A program made the position numbers and the translations under genes. The notes beneath the pieces were generated by a model that worked only from the letters and a program-made list of their open reading frames with translations, ran no database searches and was not told the origin of the DNA. This document shows positions 40,751 through 48,658 of a DNA stretch of 64,000 nucleotides, piece by piece. The first letter of the stretch is position 1. Each line of letters begins with the position of its first letter. Origin of the DNA: Cloacibacillus sp. An23 (GTDB lineage: Bacteria; Synergistota; Synergistia; Synergistales; Synergistaceae); the NCBI RefSeq assembly GCF_002159945.1, contig NZ_NFJQ01000005.1, positions 124,001-188,000 on the forward strand, read 5' to 3'.

Positions 40751-42578
40751 CGTCCGCCGCGCCGCCGCCCGAACGCGGGGTCGGGCGAAGATATGTCGAA
40801 AGCTCGCCGAGCATGGCGAGGTCCTTCGTCTCGCGCGCATAACGCAGAAGCTCGACGAGCTGCTTCGCCTGCGGCTTCGTCCTGAAGCTTCGGTAAAGCT
40901 GCTCTATGCCGGCGCGCTCGTCCTCGGGGCGCCCGGTCGCCTCCGCGACCGCGAGCAGATGGTAGGCGAGCCGCTCTCCGGCATCGTCTCGCTCCATCAG
41001 GCTCTTTGCGGCCTCGTCTATGAAGGCGCGCTGAAGCTCCGCGTTCTTCGTCAGAGTCGCGGCGCGCAGGCACTTGTCGGCGACGCAGCCCGAATAGAAA
41101 AACGCCAGCCCCGCGGCGGCGACTGCGGCGGCGAACGCGCCGAAGAGCCGGGCGGCGAGGCCGTCGGGCATCGATCCGCGCGGCTCGCCGTCGAAGAGCG
41201 TCCTGTTCGCCCACGCGAAAGCGAGCGGCATCCATATCACGATTTCGATACGGTGGAACGGGCGGCTGAAAAGCGCGTCGAACCATATCAGAAAGAGCAT
41301 CGCGCAGCCCCAGAGAGTGCCCGGCGGCAGCGGCCTCCGAAGCGCCAGCGCGCGCGCAAAGCCCGCGAGCCACCAGGCACCCGCCGCGAAGAGCGCCGCC
41401 GCGCCGAACAGTCCGAGCTCGGTGAGAAGCTGCAAATATTCGCTGTGCGCCCAGTATGTGAACTGCCATTTAAGCTCCGGGTGAGTCTTGAAGGCCTCGC
41501 GCTGTCCCTCGAGATAATGCCACTTATAGTGGCCGAGCCCGGTCCCGGCGAACGGGTGAAGCTTGAAGACGTTCCAGCTAGTTATCCAGATCTCGCGGCG
41601 CGCGCCGAAGTTCGAAGTGTTGAGCAGCATGTCGCTCGTCTTGTTGATGAGAGTGTAGGCGCGGCTCCAGCCGAAGTAAGCGGTGCCGATGTTAGCGGCG
41701 AGCATCAGAACGACTACGGCCGAGGCCGCGCCGACGCGCCGCAGCAGGACCAGGCACTCCCCGCGGCACCGGCAGACCGCGAGCGACAGGACGAGAGTCC
41801 CGGTGATGAGCGCGAGCATCCCCGCGCGCGTCGTCGAATTCCACAGCCCCCACGAGTTGAAGGCAAGCAGCGCAAGGTTGCCCCACGTCAGAAATTTGCG
41901 CCGCGCCCCCTCGTAGAGCGGCGAAGAGTAGACCATGTGGAGATATACCCCGTTCATCGCAGCCATCGCCATCCATAGGCCGAACATCTCCTGCTGTCCC
42001 GTGTTGCCTATGTAGTTGCCCGGCACGTTCATTATGAGCGGGCAGATGCCGTTCATATCCCGTATCAGAAGCTCGGCGAAGACGACGTTCACCGCCGCGT
42101 TGAGGTTCGCGAGCCACATGACGCGGCGCAGAGCCGTCTCGGAATCGAAGAGGTTGTAGCAAAAAACGTAGGCCGCGAACAGGACGGCGAAGAAGAACCA
42201 TTCCTTGAAGTAGGTTGACCAGGCGAAGATGTCCGCCCAAAGCGGCTGTAATGATATAAAGGCGAGGAAGGCGAACCAGACGGCCCCGAAGAGGTCGAGG
42301 CGGAAGCCGGCGCGCTGCGGGCCGGAGAGCGCGAGCGTGACGCCGCCTATCAGCGAGATCGCGGCGACCGGCAGCATCGTGCAGGCCCATTTCATTATGT
42401 GCAGCGTGTCGAACCAGCCCGTGCCGGAGTATACGAGATTCGGAAGCGAGAGCGATACGAATATCAGCGGATAGAATATCCACAGCGGCACAAGCTCGCG
42501 CCGCCCTCCGCCGCCCGGAAGGAGCGACGGTGGGCGCACGGCTTTATCACGTTCGGATCTGTCCGCCGAAAATTTCAT
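40740..42578 (-). CDS. Wzy_C-family O-antigen ligase / O-oligosaccharyltransferase-like protein
   Basis: About 612 residues with roughly eleven membrane helices in the first 440, then a soluble helical C-terminus resembling TPR repeats (AELQRAFIDEAAKSLMERDDAGERLAYHLLAVAE). The periplasmic loop has FKLHPFAGTGLGHYKWHYLEGQ and a catalytic-type His in FTYWAHSEYLQLLTELGLFGAAALF. WaaL ligases lack such a tail, whereas PglL/PilO-type protein glycosyl ligases commonly have one. Its stop overlaps gspJ, so it is translated with the secretion genes. The ATG at 42578 is chosen; an open extension to 42698 lies inside dnaB. Confidence 0.8.
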   Translation of the reverse strand: MKFSADRSERDKAVRPPSLLPGGGGRRELVPLWIFYPLIFVSLSLPNLVYSGTGWFDTLHIMKWACTMLPVAAISLIGGVTLALSGPQRAGFRLDLFGAVWFAFLAFISLQPLWADIFAWSTYFKEWFFFAVLFAAYVFCYNLFDSETALRRVMWLANLNAAVNVVFAELLIRDMNGICPLIMNVPGNYIGNTGQQEMFGLWMAMAAMNGVYLHMVYSSPLYEGARRKFLTWGNLALLAFNSWGLWNSTTRAGMLALITGTLVLSLAVCRCRGECLVLLRRVGAASAVVVLMLAANIGTAYFGWSRAYTLINKTSDMLLNTSNFGARREIWITSWNVFKLHPFAGTGLGHYKWHYLEGQREAFKTHPELKWQFTYWAHSEYLQLLTELGLFGAAALFAAGAWWLAGFARALALRRPLPPGTLWGCAMLFLIWFDALFSRPFHRIEIVIWMPLAFAWANRTLFDGEPRGSMPDGLAARLFGAFAAAVAAAGLAFFYSGCVADKCLRAATLTKNAELQRAFIDEAAKSLMERDDAGERLAYHLLAVAEATGRPEDERAGIEQLYRSFRTKPQAKQLVELLRYARETKDLAMLGELSTYLRPTPRSGGGAADDEK

Positions 42579-42603
42579 CTTTCGCCAGCGCAGCGGAGGA
42601 CGG

Positions 42604-43962
42604 CTACATCGAAGCGCCGTAGACGTTCTCGAAGCGCGCGAATTCGCGGAAGAATACGAGGTCCACCTTGCCGGTCGGGCCGTTTCTGTTCTTCGCAACG
42701 ATGACCTCGGCGGTAGCGTCCTGCGAGTCGTTCTCCTGCGCGTAGTAGGCCTCGCGGTAGAGGAAAAGGACCATGTCCGCGTCCTGCTCTATCGAGCCGC
42801 TTTCGCGAAGGTCGGAGAGCATCGGGCGCTTGTTGTTCTTGTCGCGCTTTTCAACGTCGCGCGAGAGCTGCGACAGAGCGATGACCGGCACGCGGAACTC
42901 GCGCGCAATGCTCTTGAGCGTGCGCGATATTTCCGAGACCTCCTGCGTGCGGTTCTCCATGTGCCGCGCGCCCTGCATAAGCTGGAGATAGTCGATTATG
43001 ATGAGGCCGCGTCCTTCGCCGTGCTTCGCGAAGAAGCGGCGGCAGCGCCCGCGCAGTTCGAGAGTGTTCAGCGGAGAGCTGTCGTCGATGAAGATGGGGC
43101 TTTTCTCTATCTTCGCCGCGGCGCGCTTGAGGCTCTCCCACTGCTCGCTTTGCTGGCGGCGGCTCTCGAACAACTCGATGAGGTTCACCTTCGCCTCGGA
43201 CGACAGCATTCTCTGAGCTATCTGCTCAGCCGACATTTCGAGGCTGAAGACGAGCACCGGGACGTTCTCCTCGCTCGCCGCGTACTGTCCTATGTTCAGG
43301 GCGAAGGCCGTCTTACCCATAGCGGGGCGCGCCGCTATGATGTAAAGCGCGCCCGGCTGAAGCCCCGCCGACATCCTGTCGAAGTCGGGAAAGCCTGTCG
43401 GCACTCCCGTTATCGCGAGGCCGCCCGCAAGGCGCTTCTCTATGTCGGACATCGCGGCTTTCAGCACGTCGTGCGTGGAGCGTATGTTCGTGGTGCGCCC
43501 GGTGCGCGAAATCTCGAAGACCTTCTGCTCCGCCGTCTCGAGGGCCTCGTCCACTTCGATCTCCTCGCTGAAGCCTATCTTCGATATGTCGCTGCCGACC
43601 GTTATCAGCGCGCGGTGGACGGCCTTGTCGCGGACGATGCCGGCGTGGTATTCGATGTTCGCCGTCGTCGTGACGGCCTCGGTGAGCGATGTGATGAACG
43701 AGAGTCCGCCCAGCGTCTTGACGAGGTCCTGCTTGGCGGCCTCGTCGCGGAAGGTCAGCGCGTCCACCGCGACGCTGCGTTCGGAGAGGGACTTGATTAT
43801 CTCGAAGGCCTTCCTGTGGCGCGGGTCGTAGAAATCCTCGGCGGCGAGCATCTCGACCGCCGTATTGAGAGCCTCCGGGTCGAGCAGGCACGAGCCGAGC
43901 ACCGCGCGTTCAGCCTCAAGGTTGAACGGCGGTATTCTCTCGGGCCCGGCTTGATTATCCAA
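42604..43962 (-). CDS. dnaB: Replicative DNA helicase DnaB
   Basis: Hexameric 5'-3' helicase at the replication fork. The 452-residue product has PPFNLEAERAVLGSCLLDPEAL (N-terminal domain), IIAARPAMGKTAFALNIGQYA (Walker A), VFSLEMSAEQIAQRMLSSEA, LIIIDYLQLM (Walker B), LKSIAREFRVPVIALSQLSRDVEKR, and MLSDLRESGSIEQDADMVLFLYR. No intein is present. It starts at a TTG 3 bases after rplI, in the conserved yybS-rplI-dnaB order. Confidence 0.96.
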   Translation of the reverse strand: MDNQAGPERIPPFNLEAERAVLGSCLLDPEALNTAVEMLAAEDFYDPRHRKAFEIIKSLSERSVAVDALTFRDEAAKQDLVKTLGGLSFITSLTEAVTTTANIEYHAGIVRDKAVHRALITVGSDISKIGFSEEIEVDEALETAEQKVFEISRTGRTTNIRSTHDVLKAAMSDIEKRLAGGLAITGVPTGFPDFDRMSAGLQPGALYIIAARPAMGKTAFALNIGQYAASEENVPVLVFSLEMSAEQIAQRMLSSEAKVNLIELFESRRQQSEQWESLKRAAAKIEKSPIFIDDSSPLNTLELRGRCRRFFAKHGEGRGLIIIDYLQLMQGARHMENRTQEVSEISRTLKSIAREFRVPVIALSQLSRDVEKRDKNNKRPMLSDLRESGSIEQDADMVLFLYREAYYAQENDSQDATAEVIVAKNRNGPTGKVDLVFFREFARFENVYGASM

Positions 43963-43965
43963 AGC

Positions 43966-44412
43966 CTATTCAGTCTCCACTTTCAGCGTCATTTCGGCCT
44001 CTACACCAGGATAGAGCTTTATCCTGAAGGCGTAGCTTCCGGTCTGCTTGACAGAGTCGTCGAGCTTTATATCCTTTTTATCGACGGAGCTGCCGAACTG
44101 CGCCGCGAGCGCCTCGGCCACCTGAGCCGATGTGACGCTCCCGAAGAGCTTGCCGCCCTCCCCGGCGCTGGCCTTGACGGTCACGACCTTGCCGCCGAGC
44201 GTCTTCTTAAGCTCGAGGGCCGCCTTCTGGCGCTTGTCGTCTTTGGCTTTCTGCGTCTTCTGATTCTCCTGATACTCGCGTATCTTTCCGGGAGTGGCCT
44301 CGTCGGCGAGGCCGCGCCCCACGAGGAAGTTGCGTCCGTAGCCGTCTGAGACCTCTATAAGCTCTCCCTTTTTGCCGACTTTCGCGACATCCTGCTTAAG
44401 AATTACTTTCAT
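43966..44412 (-). CDS. rplI: 50S ribosomal protein L9
   Basis: A 148-residue two-domain ribosomal protein. The N-terminal rRNA-binding domain is MKVILKQDVAKVGKKGELIEV then SDGYGRNFLVGRGLADEAT, joined by a long helix to the C-terminal domain (GKLFGSVTSAQVAEALAAQFG and DKKDIKLDDSVKQTGSYAFRIKL). Length is typical. GGGGG lies 8 bases before the ATG. It is co-transcribed with yybS and dnaB. Confidence 0.97.
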   Translation of the reverse strand: MKVILKQDVAKVGKKGELIEVSDGYGRNFLVGRGLADEATPGKIREYQENQKTQKAKDDKRQKAALELKKTLGGKVVTVKASAGEGGKLFGSVTSAQVAEALAAQFGSSVDKKDIKLDDSVKQTGSYAFRIKLYPGVEAEMTLKVETE

Positions 44413-44414
44413 AT

Positions 44415-45368
44415 CTATTTCCCCCTTAGCTTGATACGCTTGCGCAAATCATACCATATGTCAAAAACTCCGGCCATCGACAGAACATACGAGACCGGCG
44501 CGAAAAAAATCCCGACGGCGACGGCGGCGCACCTGACCGCGCGGTTGACCCTGTAGGCCGACATGAAATACCACGCGAGCGAAAGGCCCTCTATAAGAAA
44601 CACGCCGCGCAGCACCTCCATCATGTTGAGCGCGAGCATCTTATAAAGCGCGTCTTCGGGCATGGCCTTCGAGGCCATATCAAGGACGAGCGCCGCGAGC
44701 AGAGCCCAGAAGATATTCTTTGGGAAGCGCCAGCTCGCGAACGGCGGCAGCTTCGGCACGTTCAGCGACGCGTCTCGCCGCGCGTACAGCCGAGCGGCGA
44801 GATAGCCCGCTGCCGTGTCGCAGGCCGAGAACAATATCAGCATAGACGGCATGAGCATGCCGACCGTCTTCACCATATCGGCTGCATAGCTTCTTACGCT
44901 CTCCTGCGAGACCGAGACGCCGCCCTGCGACAGCGTGCCGGAGAGTGACGAGATGAACGCTTCGGCCGCCTCAGGCGTTATCATGAACGGATTGACGCCG
45001 GCCGCGTAGCGGAAGACTCCGATTAGAAAGAGCTTGACCGTCACGGACGCCGCGAGCGCGGCGAGAAAATAATCCGCGCCGTTTTTTGCGCGCAGCATCA
45101 CGACGCCGGCGGCCATGCCGAGTATGGCGAACTCACAGACGTACAGCAGAGCCGAGACCTCGCCCATCGCCGCGAAGACGACGGCGGTCCCGGCCAGGGC
45201 GCCGGAAAGCGCGTGCCTTATCCCGGCGCGGCAGGTAAAGAGAAGAAAAGGAACAGGCGCGGCGAGAACGGTGAACGGAGAGAGGAACGCTATCTGCACT
45301 CCCGCCGCAAACATCGCGACGCTCGCCGCTATCCACGAAAAATATTCCAATATCAGTTTGCCTTTCAC
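44415..45368 (-). CDS. DUF2232 (YybS-like) integral membrane protein
   Basis: About 317 residues with eight or so membrane helices (for example FSWIAASVAMFAAGVQIAFLSPF, TVLAAPVPFLLFTCRAGI and AVRCAAVAVGIFFAPVSYVLSMAGVFDIWYDLR). It matches the YybS/DUF2232 family by length, layout and its fixed position before rplI and dnaB. The GTG at 45368 has GGGGG 6 bases upstream. Earlier in-frame starts (to 45395) fall in the terminator of the rpsF operon and are rejected. Function is unknown; a membrane transport or envelope role is only a guess. Confidence 0.8.
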   Translation of the reverse strand: MKGKLILEYFSWIAASVAMFAAGVQIAFLSPFTVLAAPVPFLLFTCRAGIRHALSGALAGTAVVFAAMGEVSALLYVCEFAILGMAAGVVMLRAKNGADYFLAALAASVTVKLFLIGVFRYAAGVNPFMITPEAAEAFISSLSGTLSQGGVSVSQESVRSYAADMVKTVGMLMPSMLILFSACDTAAGYLAARLYARRDASLNVPKLPPFASWRFPKNIFWALLAALVLDMASKAMPEDALYKMLALNMMEVLRGVFLIEGLSLAWYFMSAYRVNRAVRCAAVAVGIFFAPVSYVLSMAGVFDIWYDLRKRIKLRGK

Positions 45369-45396
45369 GTCAGACCCCCGCATGTCGCATATCAAT

Positions 45397-45421
45397 AAAA
45401 AAGGAGAGCCGCAGGCTCTCC
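45397..45421 (-). terminator. Intrinsic terminator of the rpsF-ssb-rpsR operon
   Basis: GGAGAGCC (45403-45410) and GGCTCTCC (45414-45421) form an 8-bp stem around a 3-base loop. On the minus strand it is followed by six T residues (45402-45397). It lies 29 bases after rpsR and before yybS, so it may be partial read-through or full termination. Confidence 0.85.
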
Positions 45422-45449
45422 CGATATTATAACAGTTGAATTCGGTTTT

Positions 45450-45689
45450 TTAGTCCGAGGTAAAGGGCAGAAGCGCGATCAGCCTCGCGCGCTTGATGGC
45501 GCGGGTAAGCTGGCGCTGGTGCTTCGCGCAGGTGCCGGTCACGCGGCGCGGGATTATCTTGCTGCGCTCCGTTATATATCTCTTGAGCTTGTCGATCTCT
45601 TTGTAATCTATATGCTCCACCTTATCGACGCAGAAATGACATACCTTCGGCCTGCGTTTGCGGCGTTTGCGGTTGTAAGTGCCTTCCAT
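45450..45689 (-). CDS. rpsR: 30S ribosomal protein S18
   Basis: A 79-residue basic protein. [64 protein letters not shown] covers the whole S18 family. The CxxC pair plus the Cys-His of GTCAKH mark the zinc-binding (C+) form. It binds S6 in the platform of the small subunit and ends the rpsF-ssb-rpsR operon. Confidence 0.97.
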   Translation of the reverse strand: MEGTYNRKRRKRRPKVCHFCVDKVEHIDYKEIDKLKRYITERSKIIPRRVTGTCAKHQRQLTRAIKRARLIALLPFTSD

Positions 45690-45706
45690 CTGAAATCCAC
45701 CTCTTT

Positions 45707-46252
45707 CTAGAACGGTATCTCCACATCTCCGGATGAATCCGGCCCGTTAAGCTCCGAGAAGTCAAGCGGGAATTCGTCTTCAAAGCCGGCCTCGTTCCTC
45801 AGGCTGCCCATGTCGGGAGCCGGCATCGCGTCGGACTGGGGAGCGCGCTGGTACTGCTGCTGCCCGCCTCCGTAGCTCTGCTGCTGGTAGCCGCCCTGGT
45901 CGTCGTCCCTGCGGCCCGAGCTGAGCAGGACGATGTTGTCGGCTACTACTTCCGTGACCCAACGGCGCTGGCCGGTCTTTATGTCGTCGAAATCGCGAAC
46001 CGAAATGCGTCCCTCGACGAGAACCGGACGGCCTTTTCTGAGGTAGCGCTCGCAGACGTCCGCCTGCGCCCCCCAGACGGCCACGGGAACGAAATCCGTA
46101 TGGCTCTGAAGCTCGCCCGTGACTTTATTCTTCCACTGGCGTCCTATCGCTACAGTGATGCGCGCAACCTTTTGCTTGGTCGGCGTAAATCTCACGTCGG
46201 GGTCGCGCGCCAGGTTGCCCATCAGCACGACTCTGTTGTATCCCCTAGACAT
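45707..46252 (-). CDS. ssb: Single-stranded DNA-binding protein
   Basis: A 181-residue protein. The N-terminal OB fold contains [41 protein letters not shown] and [16 protein letters not shown] Gln/Gly-rich disordered linker follows, and the acidic tip [10 protein letters not shown] recruits replication and repair partners. Located between rpsF and rpsR as in most bacteria, so it is expressed with the ribosomal proteins. Confidence 0.97.
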   Translation of the reverse strand: MSRGYNRVVLMGNLARDPDVRFTPTKQKVARITVAIGRQWKNKVTGELQSHTDFVPVAVWGAQADVCERYLRKGRPVLVEGRISVRDFDDIKTGQRRWVTEVVADNIVLLSSGRRDDDQGGYQQQSYGGGQQQYQRAPQSDAMPAPDMGSLRNEAGFEDEFPLDFSELNGPDSSGDVEIPF

Positions 46253-46257
46253 AAGAC

Positions 46258-46542
46258 TTACTTCTCCTCCAGGTTGACGACCATGTGGCGCACAACGGAC
46301 TGCCTGAGGCTAAGGAGACGTTCCATTTCCTTAACCTGAGCGGGGTCGAGCTTGAACGTGTAGAGAGTGTAGAACCCCTCCAGTTCTTTTTCGATGGGGT
46401 AGGCAAAACGCTTCTTGCCCCAGAGGTCGACCTTTTCAACCTCAGCTCCCAGTCCGCGCACGATCTCAGCTATCTCGTCGGACACTGTCTTGTGATCCTC
46501 GATATCAGCCTTGAATATTACTACCATTTCGTAAGACCGCAC
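46258..46542 (-). CDS. rpsF: 30S ribosomal protein S6
   Basis: A 94-residue ferredoxin-fold protein: RSYEMVVIFKADIEDHKTVSDEIAEIVR, WGKKRFAYPIEKELEGFYTLYTF and ERLLSLRQSVVRHMVV. A GTG at 46542 with GGAGGAGG 8 bases upstream is the start; the open frame to 46602 is leader sequence. It forms a heterodimer with S18 encoded in the same operon. That dimer may repress the operon through the leader hairpin at 46556-46597. Confidence 0.96.
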   Translation of the reverse strand: MRSYEMVVIFKADIEDHKTVSDEIAEIVRGLGAEVEKVDLWGKKRFAYPIEKELEGFYTLYTFKLDPAQVKEMERLLSLRQSVVRHMVVNLEEK

Positions 46543-46555
46543 GTACTTCACCTCC

Positions 46556-46597
46556 TCCCTATGGACTCTGGCCTCTTCTCTGCGGAAGAGGCAGGGA
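46556..46597 (-). promoter_or_regulatory. Structured leader of rpsF, possible S6:S18 autoregulatory site
   Basis: In the minus-strand transcript, TCCCT (46597-46593) and AGGGA (46560-46556) close an outer stem. A perfect 8-bp stem GCCTCTTC (46592-46585) / GAAGAGGC (46578-46571) lies inside, with a 10-base bulge on the 3' side and a CCG in the apical loop. The outer stem directly abuts GGAGG of rpsF, so folding would mask the ribosome site. Known S6:S18 leaders also use a stem with an exposed CCG, so autoregulation is plausible. Confidence 0.4.
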
Positions 46598-46610
46598 AAC
46601 ACAGTTTTGT

Positions 46611-46639
46611 ATTATACACCGAGGGCGGCGCTATTGCAA
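46611..46639 (-). promoter_or_regulatory. Promoter of the rpsF-ssb-rpsR operon
   Basis: On the minus strand TTGCAA (46639-46634), a 17-base spacer and TATAAT (46616-46611) form a strong sigma-70 promoter. The -35 lies in the last codons of the FtsB-like gene. Transcription would start near 46604, giving a leader of about 62 bases. Confidence 0.75.
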
Positions 46640-46930
46640 TTTATCCTGCGACGTGACATCGATCTTATATATCCTGTCGCCGGAGCGGACCAGATTGAAC
46701 TGCTCGACCGCGAGCCGCTCTATGCCTTCCGGCGTGCTGTAGTAGCGTATGTCCTGCTTGAGCTTCTGCGTGCGCCGTTCCTCGGCGACGAGCTCCTCCA
46801 TGCGCTTGTCCAGGGTCGAGGCGAGCACGTCTATCTTCTCAAGCTCTTTGAAGAAGGACGTGAGCAGCACGGCGACGAGGAACGTCACCGCCGCGCCGAA
46901 TGCGACCCAGCGCAGCTTCGGAGGGTTCAT
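46631..46930 (-). CDS. FtsB/DivIC-type septum formation initiator protein
   Basis: A 99-residue bitopic protein. The N-terminal membrane helix is VAFGAAVTFLVAVLLTSF; a coiled coil follows (ELEKIDVLASTLDKRMEELVAEERRTQKLKQDI), then STPEGIERLAVEQFNLVRSGDRIYKI, the typical DivIC/FtsB ending. It would act with FtsL and FtsQ/DivIB in divisome activation. The ATG comes 17 bases after argS. Confidence 0.85.
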   Translation of the reverse strand: MNPPKLRWVAFGAAVTFLVAVLLTSFFKELEKIDVLASTLDKRMEELVAEERRTQKLKQDIRYYSTPEGIERLAVEQFNLVRSGDRIYKIDVTSQDKLQ

Positions 46931-46947
46931 CGCCGGCGGCGCGTTCC

Positions 46948-48624
46948 CTACATCTTCTCAGGCGCGGATACGCCGAGTATGCGGAGCGCGTTGCGAAGCG
47001 TAACGCGCGCGGCCTCCGCGAGAAGTATGCGGGACTTCATGACGTTTTCCTCCGCGCCGAGTATTCTCTGCGAGTTGTAGAAGGCGTGGAAGGCTTCCGC
47101 AAGCTCGTTCGCGTAGTAGGCCATGCGGTGCGGGGCGTATTCCTCGGCGGCCTTAGCGACTTCCTCCGGGAAGCGTGAGATAGCCTTCGCGAGGTTGAGC
47201 TCCGACGGATCCGATATCAGCGACACGTCGAGCTCTTCAAGCTTCGGCGCGGGAATGCCGCGGCTTTCAAGCTCGCGCATGATACTGCATATCCTCGCGT
47301 GGGCGTACTGTATGTAGAAGACGGGGTTTTCCGAAGAAGCCTTCTTAGCAAGCTCGAGGTCGAAGTCCACGGTGCTGTCGCAGCGGCGGATCACGAAGAA
47401 GAGTCTGGCGGCGTCGCGCCCGACTTCGTCCATTATCTCGCGCAGCGTCACTATCGTGCCGGCGCGCTTCGACATCTGCACGGGCTTGCCGTCGCGCAGG
47501 AGGTTGACCATCTGGATGAGCAGCACTTCGATGCCGTCGTCGGGGTAGCCGAAGGCTTTGTTGACTGACTTGATGCGCGGCACGTAGCCGTGATGGTCCG
47601 CCCCCCATACGTAGACGAGCCGCTCGAAGCCGCGGTCGTATTTGTTTTTAAGGTATGCGACGTCGGAGGTGAAGTAGGTCGGCATACCGTTGGAGCGGAT
47701 GAGCACGCGGTCCTTGTCGTCGCCGAACAGCGTCGAGCGGAACCATAGCGCCCCGTCCTCCTCGTATGCGTAGCCGCGCTCTTTGAGAGCCTCCATAGCC
47801 GGTTCGACTGCGTTGTTGTCGTAGAGCGATTTCTCGGAGAACCAGACGTCAAACTTCACTCCGAAGTCTTCGAGGTCCTTTTTTATCATGGCGAGGACCA
47901 TTTTGCCCGTCTCCTGCGAGAAGAATTCAAGCGTTTCCTCGAGCGGCTTCTGCGCGAGGCTGTCGCCGTATTTTTCGACGTAAATCTTCGCAATGTCGTT
48001 CATGTAGCCGCCCTGGTAGCCGTCCTCGGGCATCGGGGCTTCCTCCGCGCGCCCGAGAGCCTCGAAGTAGCGCGCCTGCGCGGACTTGCCGAGCAGTTCC
48101 ATCTGGAGCCCGGCGTCGTTCGTGTAGTATTCGCGCTCGACGTTCCAGCCGGCAAAGTCGAGCAGGGAGGCCGTGATGTCGCCGACGGCGGCTCCGCGCC
48201 CGTGCCCCATGTGGAGCGGGCCGGTCGGGTTCGCGCTGACGAATTCGACCTGTACGCGGCGGCCCTGTCCGATGTTCGAGCGTCCGTAGCCGGCATCCTT
48301 TTCTATCGCGGTCCTGATTGTCTCGGCGACCCAGTCGGACTTGAGCGTAAAGTTCATGAAGCCGGGGCCGGCGACCTCGGCCTTTGCTATCACGTCGTTT
48401 TCCGGTATCTTAGCGATAATGTCGGCGGCGAGGTCTCTCGGCTTGAGACCGAAGGGCTTCGCGAGCTGCATGGCGATGTTCGTGGCCCAGTCGCCGTGTC
48501 CCTCCTGGCGCGGGCGCTCGGTGCGCACGACGAATCCGTCCGGCACTTCGCAGCCCTTTTCTGCGGCGGCGGCGCGCACGGCGCAGTCGAGCAGTCTTTT
48601 CAGTTCGTCAGTCATGTTCCGCAT
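46948..48624 (-). CDS. argS: Arginyl-tRNA synthetase
   Basis: Class I aminoacyl-tRNA synthetase of 558 residues. It shows VEFVSANPTGPLHMGHGRGAAVGD (HIGH-type motif HMGH), YVWGADHHGYVPRIKS, and VQMSKRAGTIVTLREI (KMSK variant). The N-terminal Arg-tRNA synthetase domain has GHGDWATNIAMQLAK, and the C-terminal DALR anticodon-binding domain ends ARVTLRNALRILGVSAPEKM. The ATG at 48624 has AAGGAG 9 bases upstream; a GTG at 48627 is an alternative. It follows the DUF3857-like gene. Confidence 0.96.
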   Translation of the reverse strand: MRNMTDELKRLLDCAVRAAAAEKGCEVPDGFVVRTERPRQEGHGDWATNIAMQLAKPFGLKPRDLAADIIAKIPENDVIAKAEVAGPGFMNFTLKSDWVAETIRTAIEKDAGYGRSNIGQGRRVQVEFVSANPTGPLHMGHGRGAAVGDITASLLDFAGWNVEREYYTNDAGLQMELLGKSAQARYFEALGRAEEAPMPEDGYQGGYMNDIAKIYVEKYGDSLAQKPLEETLEFFSQETGKMVLAMIKKDLEDFGVKFDVWFSEKSLYDNNAVEPAMEALKERGYAYEEDGALWFRSTLFGDDKDRVLIRSNGMPTYFTSDVAYLKNKYDRGFERLVYVWGADHHGYVPRIKSVNKAFGYPDDGIEVLLIQMVNLLRDGKPVQMSKRAGTIVTLREIMDEVGRDAARLFFVIRRCDSTVDFDLELAKKASSENPVFYIQYAHARICSIMRELESRGIPAPKLEELDVSLISDPSELNLAKAISRFPEEVAKAAEEYAPHRMAYYANELAEAFHAFYNSQRILGAEENVMKSRILLAEAARVTLRNALRILGVSAPEKM

Positions 48625-48658
48625 CACACAACACTCCTTATATCTCTGAGGAAGCTTT

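Noticed and set aside
40557-41978. Plus-strand open frame opposite the Wzy_C gene
   Set aside because: Arg/Ala/Glu-rich shadow of a clear membrane protein gene.
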